The notes below the pieces were generated by a model. It was given only the letters and a program-made list of their open reading frames with translations. It had not been told where the DNA came from and ran no database searches. Made by a program: the position numbers and the translations under genes. A stretch of DNA of 64,000 bases from Zygnema cylindricum (lineage: Eukaryota; Streptophyta; Zygnematophyceae; Zygnematales; Zygnemataceae), in contig JBBHKE010000836.1 in NCBI GenBank assembly GCA_037447655.1, positions 582,626-646,625 on the forward strand, written 5' to 3'. Below, in pieces: positions 30,811 through 41,781 of this stretch; position 1 is the stretch's first letter, and every line of letters begins with the position of its first letter.

Positions 30811-32844
30811 CTCTAAGGTACCGATGTGTGACGGAACAAGATTTGTTTACTAGAGAGCAGTAATGTTAGGGGCACTTTCTGAGAAATACTTTTAGGGCGT
30901 AGTGCCCAGGGATATGCCTTGTCCTCCTCGACTGCAACCAGGTTTTGGTGGAGTTCGGTTCTCTAGGGCACCACGATCCTCAATGAGAATAGTAGATCTA
31001 GCGGAGGAGGAAGTGGAGACAACCACTTCGGGGTTTGAGGAGGCTACTAAAAGAAAGGGGCTGGCAAAGGCGGATCCGGTGATAAGTGAAACATTTGGAG
31101 CTTCGGTGGAGATGAAAATTGAGACAAACGACCATTAGTTGTGGAGGTGCAAAAACGAGATGGCAAAGCACCTCATTCTTCGGAGTATGGACAAGGCGAT
31201 CGCTCTTCCACTTCTTGAGGTGGAATATGCCGCCGACATTTGGAGTGCCTTGGAGAGCATGTACTAGAGTGGCTTAATTGAAGAGCAGCAACTGATTGTT
31301 AAGAAAATCATTGCTTATAGGTATAAAAGGGGAAATATGAGAGATTGTTGTAATGATTTGGCGGTGTTGTTTATTGAATTAGTGTAACATAGTTACAAGG
31401 ACTTAGTTAGTTGAGGGCGGAATAGAGCAACTGCTCTGGTTGAAATGTTCCACCAGCACAGCTGCGATGTGAGAGCAACGCAGCTGCGATGTGAGATTAA
31501 CGCAGCATGGCAGCATAGCAACGCAATGGAATGTGATTTGATTTGTAGTTATAGAACCTAGTGTGGCTTGGACACGAAAGACTGACAGCTGCCACGTGTA
31601 CAATTGTAGTGCTGAGTTGTTTAGGGGCTAGCTAGTTTAAATGACTGAATACGTGTAGTCGAAAGTAGACTCTTTTTAAAGTAGACTCCTAATAGCGAGC
31701 ACTTTGTAACGGGAATTTTGTATTCTCTCCTCCCTGGTTAATAATACTCTTGAGCTCTTTCCTGTGCATGCCATGTCACCTTGCTGTTGCTACGAGTGGA
31801 TTCTTGTAAGCATTCCGCTGTGCACTGCTAGTGTGTGTAATACCCCTTGAGTGTTATATCACCACCCCCCCCTTTTTACAATTAGCAAGTGCTAGTTGTA
31901 ACAGAAAAGAAAAGAGTTAATACATTAATCATGAAGCTTCCCATGGAGTATAAAAATATTCTCAACCAATTAAAAGAATTAAGAGATGATGCTTAGAAGT
32001 GGGAGAAAAAAGTGGGGATGACTTTGGTGAGAGAGAACACATTGGAGCTTACGAAAGATAGTATTAGTGTACAAGCATTTGCAGATGGAACTGATTGGAG
32101 GAAGCAGCGTGATGACCCATTCGGAAAAAATTACGAAAGTTTTGGTGGGAAAAGAATAGAGGGAGGGGGTTCCGATGGAAAGGGGAGGGGACGTCCGAAA
32201 GGAGTATGCTATATTTCTAGGAAACCGCGACATTACATGGTAGATTGTAACCAGCTTGCAACTCTAAGCATGATGGATGGGCAAGCTAATGTGAGCCGAA
32301 GGGATAAGAAGAAGGCTCTTCTCACACAAGTTCATGGAAATGAGGATGAGGAGTCATCCGAGGAGGACAAAGAGTCGGAGAAACCTATATGAATGAGAAG
32401 TTTGACAGAAAACTGGTAGAGATTTCGCGAACGCAAAGGTGTGCCTTTGGAAGAGTCCGAGAGAAACTAGAGGAAGGATGGATCATCGACTTCGGAGCAT
32501 CAATGCTCATATGCCGAGATAAAAGGTTGTTTCCGAAATTGAGGAAAACTCCTTCAATTGAGATTGAGCAACGAGAGAGGAGGATAGTAAGAACTAGCCT
32601 AGTGGGGTCAGTTAATCTCAAAGTATTAGTGGATGGGAAATCATCAGTTATAACATTTTTGGAAGTATTGTTTATCCGAGAGTTGAGCAAAAATCTGATC
32701 TCAACTTCTGTGTTGGATAATAAGGATTTTGAAAGTAATACTAGCAAGGGAATCATGACAGATAGTTTCAAATATGAGGTTTACTTCACAACTAAAAAGG
32801 AAAAACAAGGGATGATTCGCATTGTTTTGAGTAACGGCAAATAA
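30811..32844 (+). pseudogene. Copia H: gag and protease, split by an LTR insertion
   Basis: Gag reads in pieces from 30811 (CDGTRFVY) through 30902-31138 and AKHLILRSMDKAI...SALESMY to 31405 (NDLAVLFIEL). It is interrupted by the LTR at 31412-31861 and resumes at about 31905 (TEKKRVN, VRENTLEL). The zinc knuckle at about 32205-32250 is CYISRKPRHYMVDC, with Cys to Ser and Gly to Arg changes. Protease at 32389-32844 reads WIIDFGASMLICRD, so the active-site Asp-Ser-Gly is Asp-Phe-Gly. The element is dead. Confidence 0.85.
31412..31877 (-). repeat. Foreign LTR inserted in Copia H gag
   Basis: 450 bp, TGAGGGCGG...TATATCA (TG...CA), inserted in gag. Next to it lies CCACCCCCCCCTTTTT (31862-31877), the complement of a polypurine tract, so the LTR probably reads on the minus strand with a few bases of its internal region kept. 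The flanks TTAGT (left) and CTAGT (about 31893) may be a target duplication with one change. It contains a near-duplicate GCAGCTGCGATGTGAGA word at about 31460-31500 and shares GCAGC/CAACGC words with LTR D. Confidence 0.55.
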
Positions 32845-35702
32845 GGAGTTTTATATACCTGTGTCAATGATGCATCATTGTGGCATAAGAGATTGGGGCA
32901 TGTTCATGTAGACGAATAAAGGGAAATGAGTTCTAAGTGAACTGTAGAAGGGATTAAGCTTGAGGGTGAAATGGAAATGGATGATCATTGTGGATGTGCC
33001 CAAGGGAAGATACACAAGTTGCCGCTTCCAAAAATTGTCAATTTTAGAGGGAAAAAGGCTCTAAATTTGGTACACATTGATGTTTAAGGACCAGCTAGAG
33101 TCATATATGCTAGGAGTAAAAAGTTTGTGCTAAGTATCACTGGTGATTAGTCACGGTATTCGCGAGTCCACTTTATAAGGACTAAGTCAGAAGCAGTTCC
33201 AGTATTCTCGAGTCCACTTTACAAGGGTTAAGTCAAAAGTATTCTCAGTTTTTTAAAAATATATAGCATGGAGCGAGAAACTTCATGTGACACCTTTAAG
33301 AGAATATAGACTAATAATGGGGGGGAATATACTTCAAAGAGGTTTGAGAGTTTTCTTAAGGAAGAGGTTATCCAACACCATTTAAGAGTTATAATATAGA
33401 GCAAAATGGAGTAGCTGAGAGACTAAACAAGACAATTAGGGATAGTGCTAGGTGCATGTTAAGTGATAAGAAAACTGGTTATCAATTTTGTGTTGAGGTT
33501 TTAAATTGTGCCAACTATCTTAAGAATAAAGTTCTTACATCAACACTGAAAGATGTAACTCCTTATGAAAGGTGGACTAGAAACAAGCCAGATTTATCAC
33601 ACCCTAAAGTCTTTCAAAGTCAAGTTTAGAGTTTAGATACAGACAAATATAAGTGGAAAATTGAAGAAAAGGGAAGTCCCGAATATCAGGTGGGATATTC
33701 AGATGATGTAAAATGATATAAAGTTTAAAATTTAAAACGGAAAGATGTGATTTTAGTGAAACACTTAGTTGTAATAGATGAAGGGAAATCAGTTGATCTC
33801 TTAAGTTTAAGAAGATAGTGAAAATCAAGATGGTTCCGAATGACAGTTCGAAAATAGAATCAGAACTTCCAAGATCAAAAACAACTCAAGGATAAAAAAA
33901 GGAAAGAGGAAAGGAGGGACAAGTGGAAGTGGATCTTCCATTGGAAAATGAACTCCAATTGGACACACAGGTCAAAAGAGACATCCTCGGAGGAGGTGAG
34001 ACTGAAAAAAAACAAGAGGAAGAGCAAAAACAAGCTGGAAAAAACTGGATAATGTCGTCCATACTGCCTCGAAGTTTGAACGAAGAAAGAGAATGAGTAT
34101 AAGACTACAAGAAAAAAGGTAAATAATGAGCTCACAAGGATGTCACATTCAAATGAGCCTCAAACCTATCAATAGGCTATCAACAGTCAAGAATGTGAAA
34201 GATGGACAGTTGCAATAACTAATGAAATGAACTCAATTATGGAAGCTAAGACTTAGGATTTGGTAGATTGGCTTCCGGATACAAAACCTATTAGGTATGG
34301 TTTTTAACCTAAAATTGAATATTGATAACTCTTTTGAGAGATGCAAGGCTCGGCTAGTGGCAAAAGAGTACACACAAAAAGAGGGAATAGAATATGAGGA
34401 AACCTTTGCACTGGTGGTAAGGTTTCCATCGGTCATAGTTTTGCTTAGTTTGGCGGCAACACAAGACATGGAACTACATCAGATGGATATCAAAAAAGCC
34501 ATCCTCCACGAAGAATTGGAGGAAAACATCTTTATGAAGCAACTTGAGGGGTTTGGGGAGAAAGGGGAGGAGAGCAAGGTTTGCAGGTTAATCAAGTCCT
34601 TGTAGGACTAGAACAAGCGCCACGACAGTGGAACATCAAGTTGGATGAGTTCCTTACCAAGCTAGGATTTATTGGAATCAGCTCGCACCACTCCATTTAC
34701 ATGTTTGTGGATGAAAATAGAGTTATTTATATTGTTGTTTATGTAGATGATCTCTTAATATTGAGAAAATCTTTAGAAATGATCACAAAACTTAAAAAAG
34801 TTTAGAGAAGTTAGTTAGATATGAAGGACTTAGGGGAGGCAAGGTATATATATCAGGAATTGAGATAGAAAGAGGTAGGGAAAAGAGAATAGTAAGATTA
34901 ACTCAAAAGGAAACAATAAGTGATATGCTTGAGCGATTCTCAATGGAGAAAGCTAAGGGATATAAAGCTCTTATGGAATTAAAAAAAGTAAAAGAAAAAA
35001 ATGCAGATGGAAGACTATGTAGAATGATGAGATGAGTGAGGAAGAGAAAGAATTCATGGAAAGAATTCCTTACCGGCAGATTGTAAGCAATCTGATTTTT
35101 TTTATGAACTGCACTAGGCTAGACATAGCTCTGACAATTGGAGTCCTAAATAGGAGTCTTAATAATCCTAGAAAGACAGAGTGGGAGGCAGCTAAAAGAG
35201 TGATGAGGTATTTGGTTGGGATTCGAGATCTATGGTTGTTTTTGGTAGGGTGTGATAGTGACATCACTAATATAAGTGATGCCAGTTATGGTGATGTCTT
35301 TGTTCAAAGATCTACCTCTAGGTATATCATGAAAATTCGGGAGGGTGCTTGCTGTTGAAGTTGCAAACAATAAAAGGTCATTTCTCAGTTCACAGTGGAG
35401 ACTGAGTATATAGCTGTTTGTGCTAGAAGAAAAGAATTGATGTGGGTGAAAATTTTGCTCCGATAATTTCGATTTATGAGGAGTGGAATTGAAAAAGTCT
35501 TTTGTGATAATCAGGCTGCCATTGCTATCACAGCCAATCCCAAACACCACTTTAAAAAAAAACAAATGGATATTAAGCTAAGTTTTGTTAGAGAGAAAGT
35601 GTAAAACAAAATTGTCAAATTGATGTATAAACAAGATGGGCGGATGATAACCGATATGATGACTAAATTTGTCCCATCGCCTAAACTTATTTATTGCAAA
35701 AA
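32845..35702 (+). pseudogene. Copia H: integrase, RT and RNase H, heavily decayed
   Basis: Integrase (32870-33650) has the pre-integrase LWHKRLGH-type start and CAQGKIHKLPLP but many stops, plus a local duplication near 33150-33240 (ATTCTCGAGTCCACTTTA-like). RT runs from about 34297 (NIDNSFERCKARLVAKEYTQ) to 34805 with VYVDDLLILR; the YGLKQ turn is disrupted. Then 35032-35358 reads NCTRLDIALTIGVLNRSL and ISDASYGDVFVQR, and 35460-35700 has VFCDNQAAIAI and DMMTKFVPSPKLIYCKK. At about 35703 it passes without an LTR into element J. Confidence 0.85.
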
Positions 35703-36470
35703 AGAGTTACGACAGAAGACAAAGAAAAAAAACTGATGGAGGAATAGTGATTGCTGACTCTTTAAATTCAAGGGAGGCAAAGTTTATGGCAACCATTCCC
35801 TATAAACATATTTTTCGTAGTTTCGTCTACTTCATGAACTGTACCACAACAATTATTGCGCTTGCAGTTAGAGCCTTTTGTAGGATTCTAGGAAATCCAA
35901 AAAAATCGGACTAAGAGTCACCAAAGAGAGTCCTCCATTATCTTGTAGGAACTTTGAATCATAAAGTCTCCCTTAAAAGAGAGGGAGTGAAGATTCGGAT
36001 ATTGAGTGATGCTAGCTATGGTGACATGCCAAATAGACACTCCAATACTAGATCCTTTCTAAAAATCTGGGAGCGAAGCTTGTTGTTGGAGCAGCAAAAT
36101 TTAGAAAGTGAAAGCTCAGTCAACAATGGAGGCGGAATACATGACTGGAATCTCAGCAAGGAGCTTATATGAGTAAAATCTCTCGTATCTATGGGTAAAA
36201 TCTCTCTTACAAGAGCACCATTTCATGCAACCTAGGCCCCAAATAGTTTGGTGTGATAATGAGGCTGCAATATTTATTGCTTCTAATCCTAGTCATCACT
36301 TCAAGAGTAAGCAAATTGTCAACAAGTTACACTTTGTGAGGGAGAAAGTGATGGGGAGGGTCCTTAAACTTAGATACTTACTGGATGAGAAAATTGTAGC
36401 TGATTTGATGTCAAATCCCTCTCTTGCACCTAAATTATAATTTTGTAAAGAGGTTAGTGCATTAGGTGGC
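35703..36470 (+). pseudogene. Copia J: RT tail and RNase H (E family)
   Basis: Starts inside the RT-RNase H connection (GGIVIADSL, then FVYFMNCTT) and continues through LSDASYGDMPNRHS, QIVWCDNEAAIFIASNPSHH and the C-terminal ADLMSNPSLAPKL. Its words match element E (QIVWCDNQA, PSHHFKSK) rather than H. A local duplication of TGGGTAAAATCTCTC appears near 36170-36205. Many stops and shifts. Ends just before the purine tract TTTAGGTGAG and its own LTR. Confidence 0.85.
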
Positions 36471-36496
36471 TAATAGAGTCTAAAGCTTTAGGTGAG

Positions 36497-37310
36497 TGTT
36501 GTTTTGAAAGCTTTAGTCCTCTCTATGCCTCAGGTGTGAAGAGAGAGAGGAGTTTCACGACTTATAATATTTCTTATGAGTCAAATTCTATATAAACCAA
36601 ATTTAGTGTCATTGTGACTGTGACACAATAAGGAGTACACCAATGCATACACTCTCGGGACTTGCATCGGTACGAGGAAGAAGACATTCATGATTATCCC
36701 TCTGTTGTTCAGTAGTGATACACTTGAGGAGCAAGATGGCACGCGGAGGTTCATTTACAATGCCGAAATTGGTATGTGGACAGCGGACAGAGATTGCCGA
36801 CAAATGCTAACTAGAGAGGACCACATTCATGATTAGATGACTTAGCATACAAACCTTTGTGTCAATATAAATATTTGGTACAGAAGTAGTTTATCTTCTT
36901 ATAATTTGTTCATTAGTGCAAGTCTATATCATGTTGACATACATTAAAGTGTTCGGTTATACCCACATTTGTAAAGGTATCATGCAGGTAGCGTACGGTT
37001 GGTATGCCTCCTTACTTCAGTTAGCCATCTCATTGGTTGACAAATTGAGTAGTGTGGACTGTGTGTATATATGAGTAGGACTAAGCCATATTTGTAATTA
37101 GAAACATTTTTGTTTCAACCATTGTGTGCATTGTTTTTGATAAGTTTGACTAAGAATAGCTCTCAAAATTGATGCAATATTTTTTTGTGAATTTGCAAAT
37201 GTGATCTTTGTTGTTGTATCTACATTGTGGTAGATTTATAGACTTAGTGTGTGTAGTTTGTATTCTCTTGTGTGTTGAACTTGTTGGTTGAAATTGTCTT
37301 CAAGTTGTTG
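36497..37310 (+). repeat. Copia J 3' LTR (E family)
   Basis: Starts TGTTGTTTTGAAAGC and shares TTTAGTCCTCTCTATGCCTCA with LTR E at 14784. Both contain a GAGAGAGAG run soon after. The end is not sharply defined. Confidence 0.65.
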
Positions 37311-37316
37311 GTTGAC

Positions 37317-37804
37317 CTAGTCTTCAGTGGGAGCTTTCAACTTGTATAATTTGTTGATGACTACTCTATTGTCTTCCTCATCTTTTATTGTTGTCACAAA
37401 ACAACGAGAGGCAAGATTATGCAAACGTCGACTGTCTGATTCGGTGTTTTCGAAGCAAACGCTCATTATATCTAGTGTTTGACTAAGGAAGAGACTAGCC
37501 GCAAAATAGACAAGTATAATGCACACAGCTGTAAGTAAAAGATACGATCCACGGCGCAGAAGACATGGCAACCTACCAATTGGCAAAATGGATTAAAATC
37601 CACCGAAACCGACAAAAATATCTTTGCCGTAGGATATGGTTTGACGCTATTTTTGACATCCATTTACGTTCGTGGAAAGGAATTTTTGTTTAAAATATGA
37701 TGGCGCAATTCGAACAGTGATAAAGCACGCACAGACAGATTTAAAATTTATTATTTTTAATCTTAAATTTTGTCCATCTGTAGAAATACAACGATCATAT
37801 TTTA
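37317..37804. other. No gene recognised
   Basis: A reverse ORF of 89 codons (37317-37586) has one hydrophobic run (LLLTAVCIILVYFAASLFL) but no family I know, and no upstream gene structure. Probably intergenic or the tail of an older repeat next to the minisatellite. Confidence 0.4.
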
Positions 37805-38513
37805 TGCTTTTGGAATCTCTAACAAGTCTCGTAGTCTTAACTCTCATATTCTTAAATCTCGTAGTCTTAATCCTCGTAGTCTTAACTCAGGTAGGTTTAA
37901 CTTGGTAATCTTAGCTTTAGTAGTCTTAACTATGGAAATCTTAGCTCTTGTAGTCTTAACTTTGGAAGTCTTAACTCTCGTATTCTTAATTCTCGTAGTC
38001 TTAACTATCGTAGTCTTAACTCCCGTAGTCTTAACTCTAGTAGACTTAACTCTCGTAGTCTTAACTCTCGTGGTCTTAACTCTTGTAGTCTTAACTCTCG
38101 TAGTCTTAACTCTCATAGTCTTGACTCTCGTAGTCTTAGCTAACGTAATCTTAGCTCTCGTAGTCTTAGCTTTTGTAGTCTTAACTCTCGTAGTCTTAAC
38201 TCTTGTAGTCTTAGCTCTCGTTGTCTTAGCTCTCGTAGTGTTAGCTCTCGTAGTCTAACTCTCGTAGTCTTAACTTTCGTAGTCTTTACTATCGTAGTTT
38301 TTACTCTCGTAGTCTTAGCTCTCGTAGTCTTTACTCTCGTAGTATTAACTCTTGTAGTCTTAACTTTTGTTGTCTTAACTCTGGAAGTCTTAACTCTTGT
38401 AGTCTTAACTCACCTAGGCTTAACTCTCGTAGTCTTAACTCTCGTAGTATTAACTCTGGTAGTCTTTACTCAGGTAGTCTTAACTCTTGTAGTCTTAACT
38501 CTCGTAGTCTTAA
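37805..38513. repeat. 15-bp minisatellite, left part
   Basis: About 45 diverged units of GTAGTCTTAACTCTC. As the unit is five codons long and one frame has no stop, it gives a long artificial ORF of (VVLTL)n, or (RVKTT)n on the other strand. The array stops at the start of LTR B and resumes at 51743. Confidence 0.95.
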
Positions 38514-39484
38514 TGTTGAAATATGAAATCTTTAGTTCAGTAGATAAGTCTGTGAGGGGAGACTAAGGACTTAGAATATTTTCCATCTTAGTTAGATATA
38601 ATTCTTACCTTTGATACTGTGAGAGTAGCACATAGACAGTAGAGTGTACTGTACTTTTGCAGGGACACGTGTCGACTGTTGAAGATGATGCATGTATTCA
38701 GGAGTGGGGGCGTCGACACCCACATATGCGTGTCACAAATCATATGGGCGGTTTCGGTGAATCGGACAAACAAAGATTAAACTGAACATTTGGAGGAGCA
38801 TTGTAAGAGATTGAAAAGAGATTGTTGATACAAACCAATTTAACGGATGCGAATAAAGTTTGTAGCACAATGACTAAGTGCGCCGTACGCACTTAGGATG
38901 TTTCGTACTAGTGATTAACATTTATCTGGACTTTTTTGACTAATGCTGAATAATCATCGGCAACATTAATTGCACGGATGGTATCTATAAATATCTAGAA
39001 AAATAATGGTTCGCGTTTAGTGCATTTGTAAATATAGTTACACTATCCATTTAGCGGCAAGTAGTAATTAGAGTTTTGGAGGTACCCACAGTAGAGTGAC
39101 ATACACATTGGATACTTTGTTGTAAGTTAATATAGTACTGTAGAACAGTAACCTAAATTAGTATTGAGTATATAATTTAGGACTTAGCGAAATTTGTGAT
39201 CATCTAGTCTAAAGATTAAGTTACCTAAAGGTAGTTTATGAGAAACTTGTAGAAACTATATCTTATGGTTGACCAAGTCAATTGGTGTGCAACTTTTAGA
39301 GTTGCCAGTACATTGTGTTTTGTGCTGTATTGATGAATTTGATTCAGTTTGGACTTGTGTATCACTTTCTGTATCAGCTGAAAGTTGGTTGTTGGGGAAG
39401 TTACTTGATTGCTTTTATTGACTAGATGTCTACTTCCACTACTACTACTGGTTCCCCTCCTGCAACGGTGGTTGTAGAACAATA
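38514..39484 (+). repeat. Copia B 5' LTR
   Basis: Begins TGTTGAAATATGAAATC and ends GTTGTAGAACAATA. The 3' copy at 50756 differs mainly at the first bases (TAAAG for TGTTG). It shares its CT-rich terminal segment with LTRs D and the fragments at 1-925 and 53056-53545. No tRNA-like unit is seen. Confidence 0.85.
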
Positions 39485-39495
39485 GGTTATAGGCC
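39485..39495 (+). promoter_or_regulatory. Primer-binding site, Copia B
   Basis: GGTTATAGGCC follows the LTR directly: one mismatch to GGTTATGGGCC, the tRNA-iMet anticodon-arm complement used by A, F and G. Confidence 0.65.
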
Positions 39496-39497
39496 TT

Positions 39498-40711
39498 TTG
39501 TCAAGAATTATTGTCTTTAATGGCCAAAAGTATGCGTACTGGGCGGCAATGGTTGAATCTTCGCTTGAAACTGCTGATTTATTGGGGGTCTTGGATGGCT
39601 CCCTTAATGAAACTGATCCGGGTTGGGCGAAAAAGAATTCAATGGTAAGGAACAATCTCATTCTTTATATTTCAGAAAATTTGGTCTCGTCTCGACTGAA
39701 AATGAAGAAGGCGAGAGAGATTTGGGCATCACTAAATCTGCTTTTGAGAAAGCGAATGTCTAGGAAGAACTCATGGTGGCTGGAAAAATCTGGGGGTACA
39801 AATACTCAAGGGAACTATGGTCGAAAATATGACAAGTTTCGTGCACTTATTGAGGCACACTCTTCTATTGGGAGCTCATTTCATGTGTTCCAACAAGCAG
39901 CTCTGCTTAATAGAGGTCTCCTAAATAACATGAAAGGTGTGTCTGTTCAGTTAAAGAGTCATGATAAAGCTAGTTGGTCATTTCAATTAGCATATAATCT
40001 TATATTGGAAGAAGATTCTAATACTAAGCTCCTTGAAGTAGAAGGACAGGTTGAAGCTTTTGCCACAGACTTTGATAAAAGAAATTATGCTAACCACAAC
40101 AGGAGTCAATCTAACCAAAATCAGAATCAGTATAATCAGCATAATAAGAGGCCAAATAGACAATCTTGTACTACATGTATTTATTGCTCTAAAAAGGGAC
40201 ATGGATACAGGTACTTCCATAAGCTGAAAAAGGCAAATTTGACAAGATTGTACAGGCCAGGTTGGCAGCAAAGCAAATATCAATGAGGTTTTTTTGGGAA
40301 TCCTACCCGTGGAAATGCTCTCTTTCTCAGCTTTTGCAACTGATGCAGATGAGTTTCCGAGCTTCATTGAACAAGAGTAGACGGAGTTATTTGCTATGGT
40401 GTCAGCCATGGAGGGTCTAAAGGATGCAGGTTGGATCATGGATAGGAGAGCATCGCCCACATGTGGTGGAACAAGGATGCTTTTACAAATTTGCAGACAT
40501 CTCCAAAGAGTATCTACTATGCTTGTGGCATGAGTGTTCAATCTTCAACTCAGGGTGATGTATCTTTAATGGTAGATATGGGGGTAAAGTCGGTAGAAAG
40601 AACTCTTCACAATGTATTGTATGTTCCAAACTTTAAGAAAAATATTTTTTTAACATCTTTAATGGGGAGCAAAGGTTTTGAGGTTATTCCGAAAGGAGGT
40701 TGACACGCTAT
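39498..40711 (+). pseudogene. Copia B: gag and start of protease
   Basis: 39498-40286 is an open gag of 262 codons: FNGQKYAYWAAMVES at the N-terminus, helical UBN2-like body, then QEGQVEAF-like and Asn/Gln-rich linker (SNQNQNQYNQHNK). The knuckle CIYCSKKGHGYRYF has lost its last Cys. After a break, protease reads GWIMDRRASP, so the active-site Ser-Gly is gone. 40461-40703 carries the flap region (SVQSSTQGDVSLMVDMG, ERTLHNVLYVPNFKKN). Element A interrupts at 40712, just after FEVIPKGG. The closest relative here is gag/PR L at 59511-60330. Confidence 0.88.
40707..40711. other. Target-site duplication of Copia A, left
   Basis: GCTAT, repeated exactly at 47155-47159. Confidence 0.9.
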
Positions 40712-40781
40712 TGTATAAATTAATGGTCCATTTAAAGTATTTTATAGGTCTAAATAGAAATATAGAAAGAAGCCGAGGCAG

Positions 40782-40870
40782 TCTACCTCTAACTTCTCTC
40801 TCCAACTCTCAAACTTGTCGCAGTCACTAAGAAATTGGAGAGGGAGCGAGAGCCATGGCTACCTAGGCTA
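40782..40870 (+). other. Conserved fold-back with AGCCATGGCT palindrome
   Basis: TTCTCTCTCCAACTCT on the left side can pair with GGAGAGGGAGCGAG-like sequence on the right around a loop holding ACTTGTCGCAGTCACT. The 10-bp palindrome AGCCATGGCT follows. Same layout in F, G, K, O and the 57003 chimera. Confidence 0.6.
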
Positions 40871-40927
40871 TCCAGAGGTTTACGGGAAATATATATTAGA
40901 TAAGGGTTTATTTACTAAAAGGTATGT

Positions 40928-41025
40928 GCCGGCCACAAGATTTGATCCTAGTACCTGCCGGACGGCAGACACCCGGTAGCCGGTAGCCTTAGCCGTTAAG
41001 TCTTTAACTAGTGTTACGTAATATA
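40928..41025 (-). other. tRNA-like unit in Copia A 5' LTR
   Basis: Minus strand: AGACTTAACGGCTAAGGC (A-box region), then CCGGCAGGTACTAGGATCAAATC (B-box region GGATCAAATC). Antisense to the LTR. Confidence 0.65.
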
Positions 41026-41382
41026 TGGTTTGATATTTAATTAAGCATTCATACGTAGGATATTTCATTTAACTGAAACTCTTTACGAGAGACATAGATC
41101 AAGTAATGTAAAAGTACGGATTACGGTACGGATAAGAAACCAAAACCCCGCATTTATTTCTTTAGTGAAACGAATACCGCGCATGTATTTATTACGGCTA
41201 TGATTAAATGTGAATTTAATCGGACGGCCGAAATTAACACCGAGATCGCGGAAGAGGATTTCGGCAGTTTTTGATCATCGCCACATCCGATGACACCTGG
41301 CGAAATGACATTGGATTGCGGCATCTTTGAGGATCAAGGGAGCGAATCCGGACATACCACGTGTCGACATTTAGGCCATGTC

Positions 41383-41430
41383 GTACAGTGTCCGTACAGA
41401 AAGTACACCGGCAGCTGTACTTTTGTGTAC
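41383..41430 (+). promoter_or_regulatory. GTAC cluster, Copia A 5' LTR
   Basis: GTAC at 41383, 41394, 41403, 41417 and 41427, spaced 9-14 bp. The 3' LTR keeps four (46771, 46782, 46791, 46805). Confidence 0.5.
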
Positions 41431-41766
41431 GGAACTATAATAAGATTGGCTCTGTACATCAATAGATAGAGTCTGTGAGAGAGATAGGACTTAGAAAAAT
41501 TAGGAGATACGATCCTCTCTCCCAGAGAGCTTATGTACAAAAGGTCAACTTTGTCCCTCCATAACTTACTACTCAGGGGAGCAAATTCAGAGATTCTTTT
41601 TGCTATCAACTCAAGGGAGTCTTGCCTTTACAAGGGTGATAGTGGTCAGAGTTATTGTCTGCATGGGTGGCAGTTGTTTTTGCTGAAACACAAAAGGGTC
41701 AAGGTTATCCTAGAGGCTTCTTAGAAGCTGTCCACTCTGAGGACTTATGGAGGTCGCAGAGTTACA

Positions 41767-41781
41767 GGTTATGGGCCCACC
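41767..41781 (+). promoter_or_regulatory. Primer-binding site, Copia A (tRNA-iMet anticodon arm)
   Basis: GGTTATGGGCCCACC abuts the LTR end GAGTTACA. Complementary to the anticodon stem-loop of initiator tRNA-Met. The internal ATG (41771-41773) is in frame with gag. Confidence 0.88.

Larger units (their letters stand above)
40712..41766 (+). repeat. Copia A 5' LTR
   Basis: TGTATAAATTAATGG...GAGTTACA. Order: fold-back with AGCCATGGCTA (40782-40870), antisense tRNA-like unit, GTAC cluster, hairpin zone (about 41540-41625), U5 with in-frame ATGGAGGTCGCAGAG. Confidence 0.92.

Noticed and set aside
37317-37586. Small membrane protein on the minus strand
   Set aside because: One hydrophobic stretch in an 89-codon frame is weak evidence. 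No homologous frame, splice signals or conservation can be seen.
37770-38258. 162-codon ORF of (VVLTL)n, and the reverse (RVKTT)n ORFs
   Set aside because: A by-product of a 15-bp repeat without stops in one frame. No start context, no conserved flanking protein, and the ORF length follows array length.
37805-38513. CRISPR-like array
   Set aside because: Units are contiguous with no unique spacers of constant length, and the context is a eukaryotic repeat locus.
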